NCBI GenBank assembly: GCA_037976565.1
Contig: CP137682.1
Span: 22,930,800 to 22,994,799 of the forward strand
DNA length: 64,000 nucleotides
Origin: Mesocentrotus franciscanus
Taxonomy: Eukaryota; Echinodermata; Echinoidea; Camarodonta; Strongylocentrotidae
Direction of reading: 5' to 3'
In this document: positions 23,001 through 35,000 of the stretch, piece by piece
Layout: each line of letters begins with the position of its first letter
Position numbering within the stretch: position 1 is the stretch's first letter
Program-made: the position numbers and the translations under genes
Notes under the pieces: model-generated
The model's database searches: none
The model's input: only the letters and a program-made list of their open reading frames with translations
What the model was told of the DNA's origin: nothing

Positions 23001-26000
23001 TCTAAGGGGTCCTAACCATTATATTGTATATTGTATATTTTTCATTGTAAATTGTTTTATACTGGTTGAATAAAGAATTGAATTGAATTGATACTCCATG
23101 ATTGGTTGAAGGAGAGTATTGTAGCACAGTTCATTAACCTTTCTAGGGCATGGTTGGATATTCCTTTGAAGAAACTAGAAAGGCATGGGTGGAGTTGGCC
23201 TTTTTGGTGACAGAGTTGATAAGTTGGTTCCAGCTGAGGTTCTTCTGCAACTCAACACCTAGATACTTTGTGGTATTTTTATAATCCAGGGTCTGTCCGT
23301 GGATGGAGTAGGATTTGATGATGGGTTTGCGTTTATTGGTGACATGGAGAACCTGACATTTCTGTGAGTTGAATTCCATCAGCCAATCACGCTCCCAGCA
23401 TTGGAGCGGGTAAAGATCCTCTTGGAAACGTGGGCATCTTCCTCCGTCTTTGATGTTGCTGTATAGCATACAATCATCACCGAAGAGCCTGACTGTTGAA
23501 TTTAGGGAGAGGTACTCTGGCAGATCGTTGATGAAGAGGAGAAACAGCATTGGGCCAATAACACTGCCTTGCGGGACGCCAGATGTTACTTGGCTGGTGT
23601 TGGAGATGGATCCTTCCAGTACAAACTTTTGGGTCCTGTTACTCACTACTCAGGAAGTAAAAAACCAATGCGTGTGTGTGATCCAGGATTCCATAGAATT
23701 GGAGCCTTCCATGGGGAACCTTGTCAAATGCTTTGGAGAAATCAAAGAGTACCATGTCTAATCATTCTCTGTCATCGATGGCTTTGGCGAGGTCCTGGAC
23801 AGCAAGGACAAGCTGGGAGACGCAGGATCGTTTCTTGCGAAAGCAATGTTGTGCATCAGACAAGATGTTGTGGTCTTCAAGGTGGGTCTGAACCCATGAT
23901 GCTGCTGAGAACGATGTTCTCCAGTACTTTACAGGTCACTGACATCAGAGAGATAGGCCTGTAGTTCTCTGGCTTGCTACGGTCACCTTTCTTGAAGATT
24001 GGAGCAATATTAGCCATCTTCCATTCATCGGGTATGACACCCTGGTTAAGGGAGGCTCGGAAGAATAAAGTGAATACAGGTGTCAGTTTGGTGGCAAGTC
24101 CCTTCAGAAGTCTGGCTGGGATTTGGTAAGGACCGTGGCTTTATGAACATCAAGCTCAGACAGGATCTTCAGAACCCCTGGTGGAGAGATAGTAATGTGA
24201 TCCATCATCCATGGCTGGGTATGGGCTTTGCCCTTTGTCTCTCAAACTGGTCATATCTTCATTGTAGTTGAAGACGGATGAAAACTGATGACTTAGGATG
24301 TTCGCCTTTGAGAGGCTGCCTGAATAAGTTAATCCATCAGATGATTTTCAATGGAACCACACCTGAAGCATCACATTGCTTGCTGTTTATAAAACTCCAG
24401 AAATGCTTTGGGTTACAGGTGGTGTCTGGGCTAACAATGTCTGTCAGGTACCTGTTCTAGGCTTGTTTGCAGGTGATTCGTGCCGGTTTCTTGACTTCCA
24501 GGTATTTCTCACGGTCAGCTTGGACATTACTACCCTTGGCTATGTTGTTATAGCATTTCTTTTTCTTCTGAGAGAGGCTTTTCATAGTACGCGTAATCCA
24601 AGGTTGGTTGCACCTAGTTGATGTCATCATGGATGGAGTCAAGTAAATGAGTCAAGGATGTTTTGATGTCAGACCACATGGTTTGTATGGAGCTAGATCT
24701 GCAGTATTGATCAGTGAAGCCTTTCTGAAATGCAAAACAATCTTTCTAAATGTTTTCTACATCTGCATGCTTCCAGAGGAAGATCTTTCTCTTTACAGGT
24801 TTGTGTCTGCTGGTTTCAACAGATGACACTACAGATACAATGTCATGATCACCGATCCCGGGCAGCGAAAAACACTTGTCAACGAGGGTAGGCCCGTTGG
24901 TGAGGAAGAGGTCTATGCAGTTGTTCTGTCTTGTTGGGAAATCTACAATTTGTTGTACGTCGCAGTTTTGAAGCATATCCAAGAACCTCATGCTGGTGGC
25001 ATTATGGTTTGGGTTGCCTTCAATTGCTTGGGTTAGTGTTACCCAATTGACGTACATGTAAGGGAGGTTCTATCACCTCCAAGCCACAGAACTGCGTTGC
25101 GGTGCTGAGTGTGAAACTGTGAATATCCTCCATGATTACCCAGGATTATATCAGGGTCTGTAGAGTCAATCAGAGAGCCTAGTTCTTCCTTTTTATTTTT
25201 GGCACTTTGGAAATTGATGCTGAAGATTTTAATCTTACGCTTGATTTGATTTCCTTTCATCAAAGTTCTTTGGCGAGCTGGAGATGAAGAAGCTAGTGGA
25301 GGACCTGGCCTAGGTGGTCCTGTGGAGCTACTAGTGTCAGTAGACTGTGAAGTAGAAGTCAAGCTGTCATAAATGTTACTTGTTTCCATTTGAAAAGAGT
25401 CAAACAGGCTTGTGGAGAACTGCGGCATACCACGAAACATTTGAATGTGCCAGGGCCTCGTATACAGGAGTTGACATTTGCATGCACTCGACATGATGCC
25501 ATTGGTTACAGTCATCACACGCTACACCCCTTTGCTTCCATGTAACTGGACGGTCACAAATCTGGCAGGGGTACTTGATGGTAGGGCCAGGATTCAATTC
25601 CACATCTAAGGCATTTGAGAGGAGAAGAAGGGTGAGGTATAGGAGAGATAGTGCCTTGCTGTGGCATGAAATGCATGTGTTTACTTCAGGTCTCCTTTGA
25701 ACTTGCAGAATGTGCAGGGTGTTCTTTTCTACAGCTCCCTTGGATGAGCTTGAAAAACCTCTCTGTACTAGCCTGGGTTGATTTATATGCCAGGGGCCCT
25801 CTTTTCTCGAAACCGTCATAAGCCTAACTTCTTGACAAAATCAGCGTTAGTAAGCTAATTGTCTGCTACGTGTTTCACGAAGCCCTCTTTGCCAAGATCA
25901 AGGACAACATCCTGACTAATTAATTGGGTATAATATGGCCTGCAAAAAAGGACAAGAAATCCTCCAGCTATGATCTTTCTACTCACTCACTTAAAAAGGG

Positions 26001-29000
26001 AGCTATCATTTTATATATTTAAATTGAAAATTTTATGAAAATATGCCATGTTAATATCTAAGGCTTTTTCCACTTAACTAAACTGATTGTACATGTACGT
26101 GATTATTTCCACATTGTAAAATCCTCGAAGGGATGGGTAATCTGCCATGGCAGGCAAGCCAAAGTCAAAAATATCTTCTCTTGTTTTTTTAGACCCATAT
26201 TAATGTCGAGATAAATATTCTGCAAATGTGTAAACTGAATAGTTTAAAACATTGGACAAAACTTTTATAGCACCGTATTCTTGTATTTTATATATGGGTG
26301 TATGTTTATAAACTATCAAACTATCCAGGGGTACCCATATCAAAAACTAAATTGATTCATTGGTCATGAAATGAAATACTCACAATTGTATTTTACAAGT
26401 AATTCTATGGTATAATCTACACAAATTTTGAAGTATTTTGCATCTCTTATTCCCTGGTACTATTTTCAATCTTTTTTATTCCTAATTCATTTAAATAATT
26501 GCAGTTTTCCTAAAATTACTTTTGTTTTAATCTGATGAAATTGCGAGTAAGACTATGTCTTGGCTCCTCTTCTCGCCGATAGTATCTATTTTTACGAGAT
26601 GTCTAGCTAGTGGTTTAGGAAGATCAGAGACATCCTGTAGTTGGCGGATAAGTTATGACTGTTTTGTCTTTGGTTTCGAGAAACAAGCCCCAGAGAAACG
26701 AGCCCCAGGTGAACTTTAAAGAGGGGGAAGCATGTATGTACAAGAGAATTTGTTCTTGTGTTAGGATGATGTTCACTACAGTATACATGAGGATTACAAA
26801 GCACATTTGATGTACATGTACATACATGGTGGTGGTGCTACATTACAATCCTGACAGTAAAAAAAAAAATCCTGCAAGGCAGGACAAAATATGAGTTGAT
26901 CCTACATATGCTAGTTAACACCATAAACTAAAGTCAAGCCTCACATCACAGACAACGAGTCAAACTGTCAGTTTTAAAGAGTAGACTACACTTCAGCGAG
27001 CTACATGTACCTACAGTACGTATGCAAAACATGGAGAGTACTGAGTACATAATGCACATGTATAATTCAGTGACAATAAGATGGCAGGCTTCACGTCTAG
27101 AGCTAGAGCTAGAGGTCAATAAAAATGTCATAGAGAATAGTACTTAGTAGTGAAGAGCAGATCATCCAAATTGAAGAAGACAAAAGATCAAACGCTAGTG
27201 TACTTTCATATCCATTTTGACCCATCTGTAACTCCAGCTCCCTACTAAAACATACGGTACCAAAAATCAATTAAATCTTCATCAATTGTTCAAATAATGG
27301 TCATGATTTAAAAGTCGTTATTTGTTTCTTACCTGTTTCGTGTCTATTTTCTTATCTCTTTTGGAATAATTTTCCTAAAAACAAAGACATTATAATATAC
27401 ACTTTCTCACAGGTTTCACGGCAAGCCGCTGCACAATTGCAATACAATTGCATACCGTACCGTACCAAAGAAGGGGTGCGGGCGGCGCACGTGAAGTTAC
27501 CGACCGTAATAATGATCATCATCGTCATAATGTGAATTACTTACATGAATTTAATGAGGATCTGAGATTACAGTCGCTAACTTCATGCATGCGCGCGCGC
27601 CTGCACCCCTTCATCGGTACGGTATGCGTCTTTTTTAAACGTAATCTAGTCATCCTAGCGCTGCATATTAATATTTGAATATATGGATATTTGCATGGGT
27701 ACGGTTTGGCGGAGATCAAAATTAAAATCGGCCAGATTCTGGACTAACCAGTATGTCCCAATGATTATGGACAAGTTACGACCTGGGTAGTCATTCGTTT
27801 ACGGTAAGCCTCCCGATTTTGTCGCCATGTCATTTATTATAAGTACAGGTGTAAACTTAGATATACACTTGTAATTTTGGTATGAAATCTCATATTTGAT
27901 AAATTATCGCACCAGATTCTGTGTGCGTGCGTATCATGAATATTTATGAGTACCGCATGACGTATAGGTTCCTATTGAGCCAATCAAATGCAGTGGTAGG
28001 ATAGCTAGGTTACATTATAAAAAGACTTGTATGGTACGATATGCAATTGTATTGTAATTGCGCAGCGGTTTGCCGTGAAACCTGTGAGGAAAGTGTATAT
28101 TATAATGTCTTTGTTTTTAGGAAAAATACTCCAAAAAGGATACCGGTAAGAAGATTGAAATGAAAGGGGTATGAAACATAATGACTTTTAAATCATGACC
28201 ATTATTTGAACAATTGATGAAGATTTAGTTGATTTTTGGTATGTTTTAGTAAGGTATCTCCACGCCGGAGTTACGGGTCAAAAATGGATACGAAAGTACA
28301 CTAGCACCCAGTATACTTGCACACTTGGAGGTGTACATGTAGCCTAGCGCCTAGGCAGCGTTTCATGAAGCTGTCATACAGTATTAGTACAAGTTCACCG
28401 ACATCCCATTGAAACGCGTGTTAAACTTAATTTGTCAGCATTTCAATGGGATGTCGGTGAACTTTTACTTATGACGCTTTCGTGAGACGCTGCCCAGTTC
28501 TCTACTACTGTAAGTCACAAAACTCTTTTTTTTAAAATACAAATTAGTTACTTAGTGGAAGGCAAACTATCATGACATATTGTTAATATCATTCTTGATG
28601 GTGAGTTTAAATGATTGAGTAAATACTTGAGTGTCACTATTTTTTAACTGGAGTGCCATGTTAGGCTTTAATAGACTCTTGTTAATGTTAGAACTTAGAG
28701 AGTGGAAGCTTATTCCAAATTCACACGCTCCAGCAAAGCATAGTAGTCAATGCTAATGCGTATTGACCTCTAGGGTTGCATACATGTACATGTGTAAACC
28801 AAACAATCCATTTTTTGAACTTTTATACCGGTAAAATATGGTACTCTACTATTACAACATAACGTGGGTTATGTTATACATAACTTGAATCATATACCAC
28901 TTTGGTACATGATTCTGTTAGTAGAATGGAAAGAAATTTTGTAAACTTACTTTTAAAGCCCTTCCCCTCCTTTTCGAGAGACAACTGCTTAGTTCCCTCC

Positions 29001-32000
29001 TCCTGATATCGATAAAATAAAAAAAAGCGTGCGATGGGGACACTCTACCAGGGACGTCATTTAAAGCTGTCTATCTCGCATGCGCACGTAGACAACCTGC
29101 CGCTGACCTAGTACCTGTCTTAACATTAACAACCGATCGCAACGATAAACACATGCGATGTAATCGTATGTTGAGGTCTCCCTTCATTTTGAAAAAACTT
29201 CATAAAATTAGAAAATGGCGGAACATAGCTGAAGACGGTTGGCCCAATCGGTAAAAGAACATGTAGGCTCAAATATCTGGAAAACCAAGGTTAAGACTCA
29301 AGGAAATTTTCATCAACGAAACTTGTAAGTTCCATTCATTACTTACAATGTAATTTATAATCAAGATTGATTCATTAAATTGTTTATCATATCATTTGAA
29401 AGTATCATACAGCAGGTTTCACAAAATATTCGGTAGGGGCGCTGGTCCGAGAATAAGTATCGTCCGCACAAACAAGGATCGTCTTCGTAAACGCTGACAG
29501 ACGCGTCCGCAAAAATAAGGATCGTCCGCATTTTCGCCGACGTTTCTTATTTCTGATCCGCGCGTTGGCGATGCGAAAAACGGGTTCCGCGATGATTTTC
29601 TTGATGCATTTTACATTGACTTTGAACAGAGACTTTCACGTTATGAATATGAGCAATAAATCCTCGGGAAGACGGACACACCCATAAAAATAGATGGTGA
29701 ACTTGGGGTATTTTATTACGCGAATCCGTTTTGATCGAAACCCTAACCCTGCAGAGCGCGCCCACGAAAATGCCGACAATCCTTTTTTTTCGGATGCATT
29801 TCGTCCACGTATACGACTTACGAGGATATCCTCGTTTATGTGGACGATCCTCATTCTCGACCAGCGCCCCTACTGTCTGATACACGTAGAACTTTAGCTT
29901 ACAGCCAGCGCATGCGCAGAACTTTCATCCGATCTCGGTCTCATTTTTCGTAATTTGGTGCCTACATGTAGCCTCGCCGACATGGGCCCTTTAGATTGGC
30001 CAGCGCTGGCTGCCATAGGCTCTATGTTATAAGATATTAGTGCGAGGAGATGGCTTGCGATTTTCCGTTTTTACAGATACCAAAATTATGATATTTCAGT
30101 CAAACCCTCTATTTGTTACAATTTTTTCAGCGTCCTTGAAAAGTTAAGTATATGACTTAAGTTTAAGTCTTACTTAACTAAGTCTTAAAGATAAAGACCA
30201 GTTCTGGTCATGCGATTGCATTGTGAAAGAAACGTTGTGGAATCGATCAGAAAAGGTTGATCATCTAGCATATAAGTATTGGTGTGTACTGCAAGGTTCT
30301 GGAATCATCAAAATGATAAGAAATTTGGCCCAGTCTTGGTAAAGTTACAAGCACTGTACACAGAAAGATGTATATGGGACTACGCGACCACGTGCGCGAT
30401 ATCTACTTGGTCCTAATAGATATAATAATTTACCAAATATATCAATTAGTAGGCGGTTTCCCGGCAAAATTTGTATCATCACGTATTAGTCAAAATATAT
30501 TCTTTCACATGATTGGTAATGAGAGCTTCCATTTCATTTTTTGAGAGAGGGGCGTTTCCAAAACTGGTCTTTACCTTTAAGTTTGAAAAATTCTCATTTT
30601 CGTCATATTTAAGGTTAAAACTGGAAATTTATTCTGAAATGTTCATTGGTTTTTCTATTTTATGTGCATCAGTTATGTGTGAAGTGCGTCACCTGTTTAA
30701 AGCACGACATGTCAAAATCTCTGTGGTGTGACGTAATCTTACGTATTGACTTTGACATTGAACTTAAGTCGCGCTTAAGTTAAGTAGGCCCTCTCTCACT
30801 TAAATTTGAAGCCACTTGAGCGTATCGGCCAATGAGTGGGCGTAAACTCACTGTACATGCGCTCAATGCGGTAAGTTCTTTGTGTGATATTGCGTGAATG
30901 TACTGCAGTACAATGTTGCCCGTCGACGTCTTAATACACAGCCAGGATAGTAATGCTGCTATGTGTGAATTCACATAGAGTAAAGGAGGGAGTTTTCGGC
31001 CGGCGGCATTTTTCGGCCGGTCCGTTGGATGCATGGTAAAATCCCTTTAAAATACATTGCATAATAGCATATCACATATCACACACATACAATAACATGC
31101 CTGAGTCACTGGAGAACCACATTTGCAATGGAAAATGTATCCCTAAATATCACATTTTAGTGATGTAATCGGCGGTCCCGCTACCCGAATCTGAAAAATC
31201 AAATATCTTACGCGTGTCTGTAAGGAATATGGGTGCCGTAAAATGAGCTGTATTTTAAGTATTTTTCAGATTTTGAGCCAGATTTTTCGAGTACCGCAAG
31301 CTTAAAAGTATCTCACCGCACGTATCTTATCACTGCAGTCGGATACTATAGCGCTGTATCTCTGTTTAGTTTAGATTCCAATTTCTGATCACCGCACCCG
31401 CAGGTGTAGTTTTTGGCCGTGCGGGGGATTACGTGCTCTGGCTGCACGTGCTATAGATCAGCGGACGAGCACGTGGCGCGCGCTCGCTATTGACTTTGTA
31501 CATGCGGCCGAAAACTGCCTCCGAAAAAGTGAACAAGGAAATGAATATTGCCATGGCAATTCATGATTTTTTTTCTTGGATTCTTTTTTTTGTTTAAAGT
31601 ACCAGAGCGAAGGTTTTAAAATGCTTTTATCCTTAATAATATTGGTATCATTGCAAAGGTAATGTTACAATCTTTCTAATAATTTATATTTACTTTTCAA
31701 AAATTGTTACAGAATTGACTAATCTGCTATCAAAAATGATGAATTTGCTACCCGTTTTTTTCACCCTCGATCAGCCCGCTGTTCGCTGGTACGATGTGTG
31801 ACGTAATAGGTTGGGCACATGAGCGAGAGTGCTCCCAAGCCCCCTCACACAGCTCTGTCCGCTGCATGCATTATACGTATATGAAAGCCAGTCGAACGCG
31901 AAATATCCTATCACAATGTCCGAGCTTGAAGAAGAAGTTTTACTAAATTTAGGTATCGAAGTTGATGAGCACAGCTCCACAACTAGTGACAGTGATTATT

Positions 32001-35000
32001 TGATTTTTAGTATGTTTTAGTAGGCTATCTCCACGCCGGAGTTGCGGGTCAAAAATGGATACGAATGTACACTAGCGCCATGAAATTCCCAAGTTCGAGC
32101 TGGCTGAGCCGAGCTGCCGCGACGCACCGGCCCGCTGAACTGGCGATCGATCCGTCCGATGCACGGGGTGACTGACTGGGCGAGACATTTTCTAATTTTT
32201 AGAAAGTGTAGGGCTATTTTGGCAAATTTCACGGATAAGAAAACAAAAAGAATAGATGTGAGATTATATCTTGCAAATACCAATTACATATATGCACCAT
32301 AAATGGAACTGCACGACATCATAAAAATGCAAAGCCAAAGGGACTCTCGTGATTTATCAACACTCAACAGCAATCACCAATCATCTTGCACATGCCAAGC
32401 CATGACCGAAAACTTCACAGCAAATTACACAAAACGGAAGAATATTTGGACAAATCGATCTGCACGATTCACCCCCTCGTATTACATTACATAATTTGCT
32501 TAATATGCAATAATAAAATGTAATTTCCTGATTTCGAGAGACTGTTATTCCACTTTCATTCGAAGTCTGGGTAATGTATACTGAATAAAAAATACCGCAC
32601 GCGAGCTGAGCGAGAGCCGAGCGAGAGGCCTAGGAATTTCGAATCGTGCCCAACCTCTGACGTCATAAGTCTATACTCCGTAATTTTATTTTTCAAGCCA
32701 GGAAAGAAGTTCTGAGAAGGGTCTTGGAAAAAGCATCTTATCGCGTTTCATTTATATTTATAATACTTTAGAGCAGATGATTTGTGTTCATATTGGTGTA
32801 AGCTTTCAGTACATGTATAATTTGTCCATTTTGTGACATTTTGTGACATTTCTTCGCTCAGCTACTTTAAATAATAGTAGTATTGGCTTCATGATTTCAA
32901 CAAAAAATGATAATAAATAGAGTAAAGGAGGGAGTTTTCGGCCGGAGGCAGTTTTCGGCCGGTCCGTTGGATGCATGGTAAAATCCTTAAAAATATATTG
33001 CATAATAGCATATCACATATCACACACATACAATAACATGCCAGAGTCACCGGAGAACCACATTTGCAAAGGAAAATGTATCCTTAAATATCACATTTTA
33101 GCGATGTAATCGGTCCCGCTACCGAATCTGAAAAATCGAATATCTTACGCGTGTCTGTAAGGAATATGGGTACCATAAAATGAGCTGTATTTCAAGTATT
33201 TTTCCGATTTAGAGCCAGATTTTTTGAGTTCCGCAAGCTTAAAAGTATCTCACCACACGTATCCTATCACTAAGTTGTACTTATTGAATGATTACTTAGT
33301 TGATTCTTAATCTATGCTGTCGTGATTTACTGGTGAACTGGATGCGCAACTCAAGGCGATCGGTAATCCATTGTCTTAAATGGGCACCCACTTCCGGGTT
33401 CGTAAACATGCGGTCCGATGCATATTCATGTGAAGATTTTACGCGCTATCACCATGGGTTCGGCCAGCGCGGAGCTAACGCCTCCCTACTTAGCTGATCT
33501 GAAAAATGTGGGGAAGGGTATTTTCAAACTGTAATCGCTTGTGATCCCTTGGGGCTAGCGAAAAAATAAGTGCTGGGATATTTTCCTTACGTCTAGCCCT
33601 ACATAAGCCTGGGGGGCTCGGTTCAGGAATCGCTGTTTTGATTAAGATATTTTTAGAATTCCGAAGTGAGCCCCTTTGGGGAATATGGAGAAAAACTTGC
33701 TCTTTCATATGACACCTCATTTATTGAGTTTCACCTTCAGGATCACGAGTGATTTAGGTTTGAATTTCGATTTGGTGATAAAAAAATTGACCAATTTTGC
33801 ATGATCGCGCAATGTACGTAGACTGCATAGGGCTGCGTGCAATCTCTATGGGAAGGATTTTAGCACACAACATCGGGTGCGCGATCAGACACCCTAACTA
33901 TAGCGCTGTATCTCTGTTTAGTTCAGATTACAATTTCTGATCACCGCACCCGCAGGTGTAGTTTTCTGCCACGCGGGGGATTACATGCTTTGGGCTTTTT
34001 TCTGGGATTCTTTTTTTTGTTTAAATAATAATAGTATCGATATTGGTAGACAGAAATAACCGTCTGGTATGGGTCATTCTTTAATAAAACTGACATTTGT
34101 TGACATTCCCCATACACAGACGGTAACCAATACGGCTCGCAACGGGGGGAGAGATTGAGCCGATTGTGCAGCACTTGTTACCCCAAACTTTCTCCCACGA
34201 TTTTCCTTATTTAGATCTAATTTTCTGATTTATAAATCAGATACAAAAATACTATGTCTATTTTTCTCCTATGTACAGTTATCAATTTTTAATGACTTAT
34301 TTCTAAATGCAAAATTTACGGACTTACGTATATGAATTATCCAATTTTTATCTCAGAACCAAGGAAACGGTACGTTCATGCATTCGAACTGGTAATCTAT
34401 GACATGACCCGCCCGATATATTTCGGGTCAACCGACCAAAACAAGCCCAATGGCCAATCAGAGCACGTGTTTGATATTGGGCTTATGAATATTCAAACAT
34501 CACCGGCTCAAGCCGGGCTGACTCATACGTAGCTATTGGACGTTCGAAAAGAAAAATGAATATTCATCAACTTAAACCAAGATGGCTGACAACAAATCTT
34601 GTTGACTACAAGACTTTCTCGGATTAATCATTAATATAGGATCTAAATGAGCAAGCTATCGTAAGTCAAAGTAGATATTTCTGTGTTATTTTCATCTTAA
34701 TTAATATTCAGTGTAATATTGCAGCCAAAGTGGATATATGAAGACGTAAAGAGTGAAAAATCTCGATGCATATCTCATTCATCGCGGTCCGGCCGAACCG
34801 AACCATTCGTTCCATACACTACTGCATACGCCGTACTTCAGTCTATGTATAGAGGCGGTCAGAGGAGCCAGATGCAATCTCAGCGGAACAACCGTCGATA
34901 TCAGAGACTGAAGCTGTGTTGTGGTCGAGTGGATACGTCGCCGGACTGTCGATCACAAGGTCCGCGGTTCGAGTCCCGCCGCTGCACTAATGTCCTTTGG

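Larger units (their letters stand above)
20480..25819 (-). mobile_element. LINE-A: non-LTR retrotransposon, degraded, split by LINE-B
   Basis: Read on minus from about 25819. An N-terminal segment with hydrophobic YLTLLLLSNA runs into the 2A-like DVELNPGP (25606-25583), then a PHD-type finger (CQICD..CDDCNQWHHVEC, ~25578-25480). After a frameshift come endonuclease blocks (IFSINFQSAKNKKEEL, IIL near 25180; DFPTRQNNCIDLFLTN and IGDHDIV, 25057-24830), then RT (GVPQGSVIGPMLFLLFINDL and FGDD, 23646-23450). The 3' RT/C-terminal part resumes at 20979 (MVQRRYVRFIFNDLRRTSSV .. RLWNSLPQ). Frames are broken in 23.6-25.0 kb, so it is inactive. It belongs to the APE-endonuclease LINEs (CR1/L2-like) and lies in SZRD1 intron 2. 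Confidence 0.85.

Noticed and set aside
28952..29003. Extra SZRD1 exon on minus (EEGTKQLSLEKEGKGF)
   Set aside because: It has AG and GT at its ends, but its length (52 nt) would break the phase between exon 1 and exon 2, which otherwise join cleanly, and no similarity to SZRD1 was seen.
34914..34988. Functional tRNA gene
   Set aside because: Good A and B boxes, but the acceptor stem does not pair and a SINE body follows directly; read as a SINE head. The heads at 144-215 and ~45075-45145 were rejected for the same reason.
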